Positions 15,013-23,074 are shown, counted from the stretch's first letter. The stretch: DNA of 35,772 nt from Glycomyces algeriensis (GCF_027622855.1 NZ_JAPZVR010000019.1:1-35772), one strand, 5' to 3'. A program made the numbers and translations. Notes: a model not told the origin generated them from the letters alone.

Positions 15013-15825
15013 TCAGGCCGGGGTCGTCGCGACGGTCAGCAGGTGGTTGCTCGCGCCGAGGAGGGAGGGCTCGGCCTCGATGAGCCGCAGGCCGTCCATG
15101 AGGTGCTCGCGGGACTCGGGGTCGTCGATGAGCCGCTCGAGTTCGGGGATGTACCCGGGGAATCCCTGCACCGCGTACTGGGCCGCGCCGTCCAGGCCCG
15201 CGTCGGCGAACTCGGAGGCGACCTCGCCGGGGTGGGCGAGGTAGGCGGTGGTGAAGATGTCCTGGTCGTAGTAGCGCAGCATGCCTTCGCGCATGATGCG
15301 GAGGCTGGCCTCGGCGGTCAGTCCCTTGTCGACGCCGCCGGACCGGAAGAGCAGGAAGTCGTTCCAACCCGCCGTGCGGTTGATCGTCACGGCCGCCACG
15401 ATCCCGCCGGGCCGCGCGCATCGCGCGGCCTCCGCCACGGCCTGCACGCGGTGCTCGCGGTCCGTGAGGTGGTAGAGCGGCCCCATGAGCAGCACCGCGT
15501 CGAAACTCGCGTCGTCCCAAGGCAGTTCGCGGGCGTCGCCGACGACGGCGGTGACGCCGGGCAGCTGCGCCGCGACCTCGACCTGGCTGGCGACGGGGTC
15601 GATGAGGGTGACGCGGTGGCCGTCCTCGGCGAGCCACTTCGCGTGCACTCCGGTCGCGCCGCCCACGTCGAGCACGTCGAGTCCCGCACCGGGAAGCTTG
15701 CGGCGCAGCAGGTCCTGCATGCGGGCGAACTCAAGGCGTCCGCGCGCGTTGCGGGTCAGCCGCTCGCGCTCGCCGCCGCGCTCGTAGTACGACTCGATCT
15801 CGGTTTCCAGTTCCCAGGTGCTCAT
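15013..15825 (-). CDS. Class I SAM-dependent methyltransferase
   Basis: The protein has 270 residues and is probably cytosolic. The SAM-binding motif I is LDVLDVGGATGVHAKWLAE (about 49-67), followed by the acidic end of strand 2 in VTLIDP, motif GDARELPWDDASFDAVLLMGPLYHL (about 96-120) and ARPGGIVAAVTINR. This order is typical of small-molecule methyltransferases. The substrate is unknown. The ATG at 15825 follows GGAGA at a nine-base spacing. The gene has its own upstream region of about 200 bp and a hairpin after it, so it is likely transcribed alone. Confidence 0.9.
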   Translation of the reverse strand: MSTWELETEIESYYERGGERERLTRNARGRLEFARMQDLLRRKLPGAGLDVLDVGGATGVHAKWLAEDGHRVTLIDPVASQVEVAAQLPGVTAVVGDARELPWDDASFDAVLLMGPLYHLTDREHRVQAVAEAARCARPGGIVAAVTINRTAGWNDFLLFRSGGVDKGLTAEASLRIMREGMLRYYDQDIFTTAYLAHPGEVASEFADAGLDGAAQYAVQGFPGYIPELERLIDDPESREHLMDGLRLIEAEPSLLGASNHLLTVATTPA

Positions 15826-16030
15826 GGCGACGATTCTCCAAGAACCCCGTAGAAACCGCTATCGAGTAACGGGGGCGCGGAAACGGCGGCCGGTCTGCCG
15901 TCCCTTCGCACTCCCGCAAGCGCGAAGGATCGGTCGGCTGGCCGCCGCGCTGCTATCTCACCTCATCGCCCGCACCCCCCGCCGCGCGGGGCCGCCCGCT
16001 CGGCGCGTGAGGAACCGTGCCCTCACCGGT

Positions 16031-16651
16031 TCAGTTGGCGGCGACGCGCAGGCCGAGGGCGACCATCACGGTGCCGGTGACGCCGTTGAGCCAGGCGCGC
16101 ACGCGCGGGCGTTCGAGGACGGTGCGGAGTAGGCCGATCAGGTTCGCGAGTCCGATGTAGAAGAGTCCGCAGACGGTCATGCCGACGGCCGCGAGCTCGC
16201 CGATGAGCACCGGCTGCGAGCCGCCGCCGACGAGGAACTGCGGCATGAGCGCGGTGAACAGGACGACGGCTTTCGGGTTGAGCAGGTTGCACATCAGGCC
16301 GGAGCGGAACGCGGCCCAGTGGCGCATGGGCCGGTCGAGTTCGATCTCGGCGGCGGGCCGGCGCCGCTCTTTGATCGCGGTGCGGATCGACCGGATTCCC
16401 AGGTAGACGAGGTACGCGGCGCCTGCCAGTTTGACGGCGGTGAACGCGAGCGCGGAGGCGGCGAGGAGTGCGGCGAGGCCGATCGAGGTGGCGACGACCC
16501 ACACGCTGATGCCGAGGCCGATCCCGACGGCGGTCCACATCCCGCTCGCGCGTCCCGAGAGCACGGTGTTGCGCACGACCATCGCGAAGTCGGGTCCGGG
16601 GACGACGGCGGCGAGCAGGATCGCCAGTCCGAAGAGCAGCGGCGCGGTCAT
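16031..16651 (-). CDS. LysE/RhtB-family amino-acid exporter
   Basis: The protein has 206 residues with about six membrane helices. It begins MTAPLLFGLAILLAAVVPGPDFAMVVRNTVLSGR, the PGPD signature of LysE/RhtB translocators, followed by LAGAAYLVYLGIRSIR and LLNPKAVVLFTALMPQF, both conserved in the family. It should export amino acids or related metabolites across the inner membrane. I chose ATG 16651, preceded by GGGGGAG. The frame is open 22 codons further up, but those residues do not belong to the family. A short repeat element lies 92 bp upstream. Confidence 0.92.
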   Translation of the reverse strand: MTAPLLFGLAILLAAVVPGPDFAMVVRNTVLSGRASGMWTAVGIGLGISVWVVATSIGLAALLAASALAFTAVKLAGAAYLVYLGIRSIRTAIKERRRPAAEIELDRPMRHWAAFRSGLMCNLLNPKAVVLFTALMPQFLVGGGSQPVLIGELAAVGMTVCGLFYIGLANLIGLLRTVLERPRVRAWLNGVTGTVMVALGLRVAAN

Positions 16652-16742
16652 GGGCTCCCCCTTTGGTGCGGTGTTCGCACCCATCCTCCGCGCGGGAAGG
16701 CAGGGACGCATCCGCACGGTGACGGGGTTCGGCGACCGGGTT

Positions 16743-16820
16743 CTAGGGCCCGTCCGACAACACGGCGAGCGGGTGATTGGGCCGGATAGCGACCGGTCTG
16801 ATCCGCAGGGCAGGCCCTAG
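16743..16820. mobile_element. Short CTAG-bordered inverted-end element, copy 1 (MITE-like)
   Basis: This 78-bp element begins CTAGGGCC and ends GGCCCTAG. Inside, it shares ACAAC-CGGCGAGCGGG, GGGCCGGATA and GATCCGCAGGGCAGGCCCTAG-type blocks with the copy at 27424-27510. It encodes no protein. Its right border contains the TAG stop of the YqeB gene. Size, inverted ends and lack of a gene suggest a non-autonomous insertion. The CTAG borders resemble the CWAG target duplications of IS5-group elements. Confidence 0.65.
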
Positions 16821-17521
16821 GCCGGGTCGGCGAGGCGCCAGTACTGCTTCTTGTCCTTGTCGTGGACGACGACGCCGAGGGCGGCGAGTTCGTCGAGGAG
16901 TTCGGCGAGGTCGCCGCCGTTGGACTTCTCGAGGGCGTGCTGGCGGGCCTTGAGCACGGCGTTCGCGCCCTGCGGGAGGCCGTCGGCGCCCGGGACCCAG
17001 CGCTTGAACTCGGCGGCGTACGGATCACCGCCGGGCAGCCAGCCGTAGCCGTGCGCGCGGAGGGCGGCGGCGAGCCGGTCGCGGTCGAGGTCGAATTCGA
17101 CGTTGGCGAGTTCTTGGCGGCGGTGGCCGAGCACGACGATGCGCTTGTCCTGCACGAAGACGCCGCTGACGTCGGCGCGGTCGAGGTCGCGGTGGTAGTC
17201 GCCGCGTTTGAGGGCGATCCGGTCGCGGCCGACGGTGATCGTGAGCATCTCGTGGAGGGCGAAGAGGGCGAGCACGATGCCGAGGAGGAGCCCGGCGGCG
17301 AGGGCGACGACGATCCGGAGCGTGTCGGACAGGTCGGTGAACAGCTCGAAGAGGCCTTGGAAGGGGAACCACCGGAGTCCGACGATCCATTCGACGATGA
17401 AGGTGAGTCCCCAGCCGAGAGCGGCGCCGGCGAGCGGGAGGCCGATGAGGAAGGCCGGTCCGACCCAGGGTGCGTCGGCGACGGTGGTGGTCTCGCCGGT
17501 GCGGGCGTTGTCGGTGGACAT
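16817..17521 (-). CDS. YqeB-family membrane protein
   Basis: The protein has 234 residues. Two membrane helices (about 20-48 and 67-92) are followed by a cytosolic PH-like domain (ITVGRDRIALKRGDYHRDLDRADVSGVF) and a helical C-terminal domain with ALEKSNGGDLAELLDELAALGVVVHDKDKKQYWR. This order and the RWVPGADGLPQGANAVLKAR block are characteristic of the actinobacterial YqeB family, whose role is unknown. The ATG at 17521 follows GAAAGG. TACAGT at 17555-17560 (reverse complement) is a likely -10. The TAG stop lies inside the border of the CTAG element, so the element touches the end of this gene without shortening the conserved domain. Confidence 0.85.
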   Translation of the reverse strand: MSTDNARTGETTTVADAPWVGPAFLIGLPLAGAALGWGLTFIVEWIVGLRWFPFQGLFELFTDLSDTLRIVVALAAGLLLGIVLALFALHEMLTITVGRDRIALKRGDYHRDLDRADVSGVFVQDKRIVVLGHRRQELANVEFDLDRDRLAAALRAHGYGWLPGGDPYAAEFKRWVPGADGLPQGANAVLKARQHALEKSNGGDLAELLDELAALGVVVHDKDKKQYWRLADPA

Positions 17522-17554
17522 GCGGGCGCCTTTCGGTCGGATGCGAACCACTTC

Positions 17555-17560
17555 ACTGTA
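17555..17560 (-). promoter_or_regulatory. -10 element for the YqeB gene
   Basis: TACAGT on the minus strand fits the actinobacterial TANNNT -10. It implies a short leader of about 30 bases. Confidence 0.4.
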
Positions 17561-17702
17561 TGAGGTCGCTTCTGACCTGCGCAAACGATGCGGCGAGATC
17601 GAGCCCAAGGGATGAGCCACCGGGCGGCATCCGATACCGAAGACGCCGGCGGGCCGTCTCGGGCGATACGAAAGTATCGGAGACCCGACAGTGCAGCGAT
17701 AG

Positions 17703-17732
17703 CGCAAACGGGAGAAACTGCCGCAAACGGGA
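17703..17732 (+). repeat. Direct repeat upstream of a secreted-protein gene
   Basis: CGCAAACGGGA occurs at 17703-17713 and again at 17722-17732, a period of 19 bp. A TAGCGT -10-like element follows at 17744-17749. This suggests an activator site in front of the small secreted protein. Confidence 0.4.
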
Positions 17733-17812
17733 TTCAGCTCGGCTAGCGTCCGGTTTGTTCGATCCGGAACGCGGCCATGGAAGTGCGCCGCACGCGAGAA
17801 AGGCCCGGACCC

Positions 17813-18289
17813 ATGCCGCACCGCCGACCTGCAACGCTCGCCGCCGCCGCGGCGCTCCTGCTCTGCACCGCCGCTTCCGCCACGACCGCCGCAGCGACAC
17901 AGAACTATGTGGACATCGTTCTGACGGAAGGCGACAGCCGCTGCACGGCCGAACGCGTCAAGGTCGTCGCCGCGCCTCCCGGCTCGGTCGCGATCCACGG
18001 GAAAGCGGTCGGCTTCGACTGCAGCGGCAGCACTCGGTTCGCATTCGCGGGCGACGCCGTGTTCGCCTTCGACGACGCGAACGGCACCGCCACGGCGGAA
18101 GACGTGCGGATCGCCGCCACCAAAATCGGCGTGACCTGCACGTACGAGGCCTCCCGCGTGACGCTGAAACGGGACGGCGCGAGCAGGGAGTACCGCGGCG
18201 GCCCGATCAGGGCCGGGAAGGCCGGCGGTTCGTTCCTGTGCCCGGATGCGGTGAACCTCGACTCGGCCGAGGTCGTCTTCCACCGGTAG
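17813..18289 (+). CDS. Small secreted protein, unknown function
   Basis: The protein has 158 residues starting at ATG 17813, which is preceded by AGAAAGG. An in-frame ATG at 17777 would add 12 arginine-rich residues without a ribosome-binding site. The first 30 residues form a clean Sec signal peptide (MPHRRP, an alanine/leucine core, then TTAAATQ). The mature part contains four cysteines (SRCT, FDCS, VTCT, FLCP), enough for two disulfides, and many beta-strand-like segments. I recognise no family. It is convergent with prsW, only 27 bp apart. Confidence 0.72.
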   Translation: MPHRRPATLAAAAALLLCTAASATTAAATQNYVDIVLTEGDSRCTAERVKVVAAPPGSVAIHGKAVGFDCSGSTRFAFAGDAVFAFDDANGTATAEDVRIAATKIGVTCTYEASRVTLKRDGASREYRGGPIRAGKAGGSFLCPDAVNLDSAEVVFHR

Positions 18290-18316
18290 CCTTCGCGCCC
18301 AATGCGAAAGGATGCA

Positions 18317-19453
18317 TTACGGCACCGGCATCGGCCGGTTCACCAGCGTGCCTTCACGAGCCGCCGCGACCGCGTCCCGCCACGGCTGCGCCGCCGCCGG
18401 GTCGCGCCGCTCCGGTATGCGCTCCTCGAGCAGGTCCAACTCCAACTGCTGCAAGCGTTCCTGCGCGACCCGCACGGCACCGAAGCTGCGCAGGTACCGC
18501 CGCCGCGAGCGCCGCCGCGACAGGCTCGCGGCCTCCACCGGCACGAGGCTCCCCAGCCGCACCTCCTCGGCGGCGACCTCGGCCCAGCGGGCCCGGAAAC
18601 CGCGACGCACCACTATGTACACGACCACGAGGACCGCGAAGTTCACCAGCGGCCGGGCCAGCGCGCCGGCGAGCCCGCCGCCGAGCAGCGGGCTGTCGAA
18701 CAGCCAGTGCATGCCCATCGCGAGCGCCACGCACCCCGCCGCGACCCAGGCCCGGAAGGCAGTGGACCGGCTCGACGCGCTCACGAGGTACCCGATCCCG
18801 GCGCCCGCGACCGCGCTCATCGTCCAATGGGACCCGATGCCGGTGACCAGGATGCGCACCCACAGCACCTGGCCGGTCGCCCCGGTCGGGTCCACCCCGC
18901 CCGCCATGCCGATCGCGTTGAGGCCGTATGTGAAGTTCTCCATCAGCTGGAAGCCGAACCCGACGAGCGCGCCGTACACGAAGCCGTCGGCGGCGCTGCG
19001 CACCAGCCGCGTCGAGACGCACGCCAGGAGTACGACGCCCGCGGTCTTGACCGCCTCCTCGTTGAGCGGCGCGGTCAGGGCCGCCGCCCACTCGCCCGCG
19101 GCCTCCAGGCCCAAGACCTTCGACCAGGCCGAGAGCAGCACGCCGTTCATCACCAGCGCGAGCCCGCACGCGCCGAACGCGCCCCACATGAGCGCCAGCC
19201 AGGTCCCCGACCACGGCGGGGCCTGCACGGGCCGCAGGAACCGCCGGGCCAGCCACAGGGCGACGGCCAGGCCCATCGCGAGCACGAGGAGGTTGAGCAC
19301 GGTGCTGCCGAGGAACGCCGCCGCGACCGGCAGGAAGTCGCTCTGGAGGGTCCACGCTCCGAAGGCGGACAACGCGATAAGGACCCAGAAACCCACCGTG
19401 CGAACGTCGACGTTGACCGGGCGCGGCACGGCCGTGTGGGTGTAGACGGTCAT
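18317..19453 (-). CDS. prsW: PrsW-family intramembrane metalloprotease
   Basis: The protein has 378 residues with about eight membrane helices, related to the CPBP/PrsW glutamic-type membrane proteases. All expected motifs are seen: NEEAVK with E132-E133 and K136, the second motif LMENFTYG with E172-N173, H209 in GSHWTMS, and H249 with D253 in GMHWLFDS. A basic cytosolic tail follows. PrsW in Bacillus cleaves an anti-sigma factor, but no sigma/anti-sigma pair is present here. The gene overlaps the upstream gene by four bases (ATGA), so the two are translationally coupled. The upstream product is a single-pass membrane protein and could be a partner or substrate. The start is ATG 19453. Confidence 0.88.
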   Translation of the reverse strand: MTVYTHTAVPRPVNVDVRTVGFWVLIALSAFGAWTLQSDFLPVAAAFLGSTVLNLLVLAMGLAVALWLARRFLRPVQAPPWSGTWLALMWGAFGACGLALVMNGVLLSAWSKVLGLEAAGEWAAALTAPLNEEAVKTAGVVLLACVSTRLVRSAADGFVYGALVGFGFQLMENFTYGLNAIGMAGGVDPTGATGQVLWVRILVTGIGSHWTMSAVAGAGIGYLVSASSRSTAFRAWVAAGCVALAMGMHWLFDSPLLGGGLAGALARPLVNFAVLVVVYIVVRRGFRARWAEVAAEEVRLGSLVPVEAASLSRRRSRRRYLRSFGAVRVAQERLQQLELDLLEERIPERRDPAAAQPWRDAVAAAREGTLVNRPMPVP

Positions 19454-20058
19454 GACGCCGCCTCGATCGCGATCGAGTCGACGAGTTCGGCGGCGGCGGC
19501 CCGCTCGTCGTCGCCGGTGTTCGCCGGGGCGAGGACCTGCACCTCCACGGCGGTCGCGCCGTCCGCGTCGGGCAGGACGTACGCCTGCCCGGTGCGGTCG
19601 CCGACCTGCAGGTCCCCCTGCATCCCGGTCGTACCGGCGGCGTTCTCGTACTCGGCCGGGCCCTCGAGCCGGACCTCGACGCCTTGGCGGCGTTGGAGTC
19701 CCAGGAGCCGGTCCAGGCCGTCCCACATCTCGCCCGGCGAGGCCGCCGCGGGGAAGGTCACTGTGGACAGCTGCACCACGGTGTCGCCGTGGACGAGTAC
19801 GAGGCGCGAGTTGACGTCGCTGGACGCGCTGTCGAGGACCCAGCCGTCGCCGACCTGCACTGAGGCCCGCTCCTCAGGCCCGAACGTGATCACCGTGCCG
19901 GAGGCGACCGTCACCCCGTCGGGCTGCGACTTCGCGAAGACGGCCTCGGCGGCGAGCAGCACGATCAGCACCCCCACCACGGCGAGCGGCACCCGGATCC
20001 GGCGCCTGCCGTACACCGCGTTCCCCGCGGACCCCATGTCGTTCATGTGTTGCAACAT
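19450..20058 (-). CDS. Single-pass membrane-anchored protein coupled to prsW
   Basis: The protein has up to 202 residues. A basic N-terminus (YGRRRIRVP) and one hydrophobic helix (LAVVGVLIVLLAAEAVFA) place a roughly 155-residue domain outside the cell. The domain has patterns such as DGWVLDSASSDVNSRLVLVHGDTVVQLSTVTF and ends in AAAELVDSIAIEAAS, reminiscent of actinobacterial lipoprotein-like domains, but I know no named family. Starts are possible at 20058, 20046 and 20037. ATG 20046 would fit a leaderless transcript from TATGTT seven bases upstream. It shares a four-base overlap with prsW. A palindrome in the divergent region may control it together with ltrA. Confidence 0.78.
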   Translation of the reverse strand: MLQHMNDMGSAGNAVYGRRRIRVPLAVVGVLIVLLAAEAVFAKSQPDGVTVASGTVITFGPEERASVQVGDGWVLDSASSDVNSRLVLVHGDTVVQLSTVTFPAAASPGEMWDGLDRLLGLQRRQGVEVRLEGPAEYENAAGTTGMQGDLQVGDRTGQAYVLPDADGATAVEVQVLAPANTGDDERAAAAELVDSIAIEAAS

Positions 20059-20087
20059 AGCCAGAAACCGGTCGCTCTAACCTGGGA

Positions 20088-20106
20088 ATTCGCTCACGCT
20101 GCGAAT
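20088..20106. promoter_or_regulatory. Palindromic operator between prsW operon and ltrA
   Basis: ATTCGC-TCACGCT-GCGAAT is a perfect 6+6 inverted repeat over 19 bp. It lies 30-42 bp before the possible starts of the prsW partner gene and about 95 bp before ltrA. The binding regulator is unknown. Confidence 0.5.
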
Positions 20107-20201
20107 AATGTGAACACTCCGATCCGCGGTGCACCGCGCCGCCGCGGCCGACCGCGGTGGCGGCCCGCCTCCGGGCACCGGCCGGTGGGAGGATGTTGCG
20201 C

Positions 20202-21452
20202 ATGTCGACACTGGCGCAGGGTCCGAGGGACCACCGTTTCCGCCGCATGACGGGCCGCGACCCCGAGGAGTCGCACCGCACCGCGACCCCCCTCGAACTG
20301 CTCTTCGACCTGACGCTGGTCGTGGCGTTCAGCCAGGCGGGCACGCAGATGGCGCACCTGCTCGAACTCGGGCACTACGGGCCCGCGATCGGCGCGTTCT
20401 CGTTCTCGGTGTTCGCCATCTGCTGGGCGTGGATCAACTACTCGTGGCAGGCGTCGGCGTTCGACAACGACGACGTGTTCTTCCGCGTCGCCACCATGGT
20501 CCAGATGCTCGGCGTGCTCATCCTCGCCCTCGGGCTGCCGCAGATGTTCCACTCGATCGACGAGGGCGCCCACGTCGACAACAGCGTCGTCGTCGCCGGG
20601 TACGTGGTCATGCGCGTGGCCGCTATCGCGCTGTGGCTGCGCGTCGCCCGGCACGACCCCTCGCAGCGCCGCAACGCCCTCACCTACGCCCTCCTCATGG
20701 CGATCGCGCAGGTCGGCTGGATCGTCCAGATCTTCACCGACCCGCCGCTGGGCACGACCGTGGTGGTCGTGCTCGTCCTCGGCGTCTTCGAGATGCTGAT
20801 CCCGGTCGTCGCCGAGCTGCGGGGCGGCCGCAGCCCGTGGCATCCGCACCACATCGCCGAACGGTACGGCCTGCTGGTGATCATCACGCTCGGCGAGATC
20901 GTGCTCGGCACGATCCTCGCCGTCTCCGCCGTGATCGAGTCGCAGGGCTGGTCGGTGGAGGCCGTGCTCGTCGCGTTCGGCGGCACCGCGCTCGCGTTCG
21001 GGCTGTGGTGGGTGTACTTCATGATGCCCTCGGCCGAGGTCCTCGCCCGGCACCGCGAACGCGGATTCGTCTGGGGCTACGGGCATCTGCTCATCTTCGG
21101 GTCGCTCGCCGCGACCGGCGCGGGCCTGCACGTGGCGGCCACGGTCATCGAGCACGTCGCCCACATCAGCGCGAGCGCCGCGATCCTGACCCTCGTCATC
21201 CCCGTCGCGATCTTCACGACCGCGCTCTTCCTGCTGTACTCGTTCCTCCTGCGCGAGTTCGACCCGTTCCACGTGCTCCTGTTCGTCGGCGCGATCCTCG
21301 CCCTCGCCGCCTCGGCCCTCGCCGTCGCGGCGGGCGCGACCGTGGGCGTCGGCATCGTGATCGCGGCCTGCTCGCCACTGGTCCTCATCGTCGGTTACGA
21401 GACCCTCGGCCACCGCCACCAGGCCGCCGCCCTCGAACGTGCCCTGGAGTGA
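20202..21452 (+). CDS. ltrA: Low temperature requirement protein A (LtrA) family membrane protein
   Basis: The protein has 416 residues from ATG 20202, chosen because GGGAGG lies nine bases upstream. In-frame ATGs at 20157 and 20193 are less well placed. LtrA hallmarks are the opening ESHRTATPLELLFDLTLVVAFSQAG, the central HHIAERYGLLVIITLGEIVLG, and about ten membrane helices. The family is defined by a Listeria gene needed for growth in the cold, but its molecular activity is unknown. It is divergent from the prsW pair with a palindrome between. Confidence 0.92.
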   Translation: MSTLAQGPRDHRFRRMTGRDPEESHRTATPLELLFDLTLVVAFSQAGTQMAHLLELGHYGPAIGAFSFSVFAICWAWINYSWQASAFDNDDVFFRVATMVQMLGVLILALGLPQMFHSIDEGAHVDNSVVVAGYVVMRVAAIALWLRVARHDPSQRRNALTYALLMAIAQVGWIVQIFTDPPLGTTVVVVLVLGVFEMLIPVVAELRGGRSPWHPHHIAERYGLLVIITLGEIVLGTILAVSAVIESQGWSVEAVLVAFGGTALAFGLWWVYFMMPSAEVLARHRERGFVWGYGHLLIFGSLAATGAGLHVAATVIEHVAHISASAAILTLVIPVAIFTTALFLLYSFLLREFDPFHVLLFVGAILALAASALAVAAGATVGVGIVIAACSPLVLIVGYETLGHRHQAAALERALE

Positions 21453-21677
21453 TCGTCACCCGCGCGGATACGTGAGCCACCGGTGGTCCGGCATGCACTG
21501 GGCCGCAAGGGAAGCGAGTGCTGCGGTCGACCGATGCGGCCCCGCCCGGCGCGCACCAGGCGGTTCGCGGCCGACAGGGCGATCTGCCGGGCGGGCAACG
21601 CGTTCCGGGACCGTTCCCGTTGCAGGACCGGCTTTTCCCGATCGGCGGAAACAGGCGTGAGCGGCGCTCGCCCTCTC

Positions 21678-21683
21678 TAGACT
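21678..21683 (+). promoter_or_regulatory. -10 element for a leaderless VOC gene
   Basis: TAGACT is followed by six bases and then the ATG at 21690. No ribosome-binding site is seen. This spacing puts the transcription start at or next to the A of the start codon. Confidence 0.6.
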
Positions 21684-21689
21684 GCGGGG

Positions 21690-22448
21690 ATGGCGATTCG
21701 ATGGACTACCGCGTTCTGGGACTATCCGGCCGAGGGCTTCGAGGACGGCATCGCGTTCTGGCTCAAGGTGACCGACTCGGACCTGTCCGAGCGGCGCGGC
21801 CCCGGCGGCGCGTTCGCGACCCTCCTGCCGAAGGCGGGCGACCCGTGCCTGCGGGTGCAGCGCATCGGGGAGGGCAAGGGCGGCAGCCACCTCGACCTGC
21901 ACGTCGACGACGTCCGCGTCGAAGCGGAGCGCGCGATCGGACTCGGCGCGACCGTGGTCGGCGGCGAACCCGGACTCGTGGTCCTGCACTCCCCCGGCGG
22001 CTTCGCGTTCTGCCTCGTCGAACACCACGGCGAGACGGCCGTCCCGCCCCCGCTGGACTGGCCCGGCGGGCAGCGCAGCCGGGTCGACCAGCTCTGCATC
22101 GACATCCCGCCGCAGGCCTTCGACCACGAGCTCGCATTCTGGCACACCTTCACCGGCTGGCCCCTCACCAGCACCGATACTCGGGAGTTCCGGCGGCTCC
22201 TGCCGCCGCCGGAGCTCCCGCTCCAGTTCCTCCTGCAGCGTCTCGACCTCGCCGAGCGCGGCCAGACCGCGACCGCGCACATGGACCTGGCCTGCACCGA
22301 CATGGACGCCGAGACCGAACGGCACGTGGCCCTCGGCGCCGACGAGGTGCGCCGCCACCACTGGTGGCAGGTGATGCGCGACCCCGGCGGCCTCGAGTAC
22401 TGCATCACCCGCCGCGACCCGGACAAGGACCTGCACTCAATCGCCTGA
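21690..22448 (+). CDS. Two-domain VOC (glyoxalase-like) protein
   Basis: The protein has 252 residues with two VOC repeats. The first spans about 1-115 (WTTAFWDYPAEGFEDGIAFWLKVT, then GSHLDLHVDDVRVEAERAIGLGA and LHSPGGFAFCLVEH). The second spans about 130-245 (SRVDQLCIDIPPQAFDHELAFWHTFTG, then TAHMDLACTDMDAETERHVALGA and MRDPGGLEYCITRRDP). Parallel HLDL and HMDL motifs mark the metal-binding histidines. Substrate and reaction are unknown, and the family includes dioxygenases, isomerases and drug-binding proteins. It is transcribed from a leaderless-type promoter and ends in a strong hairpin shared with the convergent DUF6069 gene. Confidence 0.88.
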   Translation: MAIRWTTAFWDYPAEGFEDGIAFWLKVTDSDLSERRGPGGAFATLLPKAGDPCLRVQRIGEGKGGSHLDLHVDDVRVEAERAIGLGATVVGGEPGLVVLHSPGGFAFCLVEHHGETAVPPPLDWPGGQRSRVDQLCIDIPPQAFDHELAFWHTFTGWPLTSTDTREFRRLLPPPELPLQFLLQRLDLAERGQTATAHMDLACTDMDAETERHVALGADEVRRHHWWQVMRDPGGLEYCITRRDPDKDLHSIA

Positions 22449-22456
22449 GCCGCAGC

Positions 22457-22494
22457 GCGAACGCCTCCCGCGAGTGTCGACGGGAGGCGTTCGC
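22457..22494. terminator. Bidirectional hairpin terminator
   Basis: A perfect 14-bp stem (GCGAACGCCTCCCG and complement) with a ten-base loop lies between the convergent VOC and DUF6069 genes. Confidence 0.82.
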
Positions 22495-22505
22495 CTTGCG
22501 CGGCA

Positions 22506-22928
22506 TCAGGCCTCGGGGAGGCGCCGCCCGAGCACCGGGATGAGGATCGCGGCCACGATCACGTGGAGGATCGCGAGGAAGACCTTGGTGCCGACGCTCG
22601 CCTCGGTGAACACCACCGGGAAGAACTCGAGCGCGAACACGACGCCGGCGCCGATGCGCCACACCAGGACCGCGCGCTTGCGGGCGAAGCGGTCCAGGAT
22701 CGCGCGGGCGAGCCAACCCGCCCCGCCGAAGATGACGACCGAGGCGGCGACGTTCCAGTAGGCGATCGGCACCGGGTCCTGCCCGGGCTGGCTCGCCGTG
22801 AGCTCGACGCCGGCGACATTCGCTATGCCCCAAGCGATCAGGGCGGCAACAAGGGTGGCGCCGAGGGCGAGGAGGCGGGTGCGCCAGACCGGGGTCGCGG
22901 ACGTGACTCGTTCGTCTGTTGTGGACAT
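22506..22928 (-). CDS. DUF6069-type four-helix membrane protein
   Basis: The protein has 140 residues with four membrane helices: LLALGATLVAALIAWGIANV, YWNVAASVVIFGGAGWLARAIL, LVWRIGAGVVFALEFFPVVF and VFLAILHVIVAAILIPVLG. The loop motif AGVELTASQPGQDPVPI and the closing LHVIVAAILIP match the DUF6069 family of actinobacterial membrane proteins as I remember it. The function is unknown. The ATG at 22928 follows GGAG at nine bases. It is divergent from the AraC-type regulator, with paired direct repeats between them, so it is the likely target of that regulator. Confidence 0.82.
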   Translation of the reverse strand: MSTTDERVTSATPVWRTRLLALGATLVAALIAWGIANVAGVELTASQPGQDPVPIAYWNVAASVVIFGGAGWLARAILDRFARKRAVLVWRIGAGVVFALEFFPVVFTEASVGTKVFLAILHVIVAAILIPVLGRRLPEA

Positions 22929-23007
22929 GTGCTGACTCCAGTGCCTTGGGATTCGGGTTCGGGGGAACGCCTTCGAAGGTATGGCCCGGAGCCGGAAGCG
23001 CCCATCC

Positions 23008-23042
23008 GCGAGCGTCCTCGGTTCATACGCGATCGTCCTCGG
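23008..23042. promoter_or_regulatory. AraC-type paired direct-repeat operator
   Basis: GCGAGCGTCCTCGG (23008-23021) and GCGATCGTCCTCGG (23029-23042) differ at one base and have a 21-bp period, two turns of the helix. This is the usual geometry for AraC/XylS proteins. It sits between the DUF6069 gene and the AraC gene, just upstream of the latter's promoter. Confidence 0.6.
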
Positions 23043-23068
23043 ACCCGCCGATCGGCGTCCGCGCTAGC

Positions 23069-23074
23069 TAGGGT
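23069..23074 (+). promoter_or_regulatory. -10 element for the leaderless AraC gene
   Basis: TAGGGT is followed by six bases and the ATG at 23081, the same spacing as the VOC gene promoter at 21678. No ribosome-binding site precedes the start. Confidence 0.6.

Noticed and set aside
15826..16030. Possible tRNA or small RNA between methyltransferase and LysE genes
   Set aside because: There is no cloverleaf, T-loop sequence or strong terminator.
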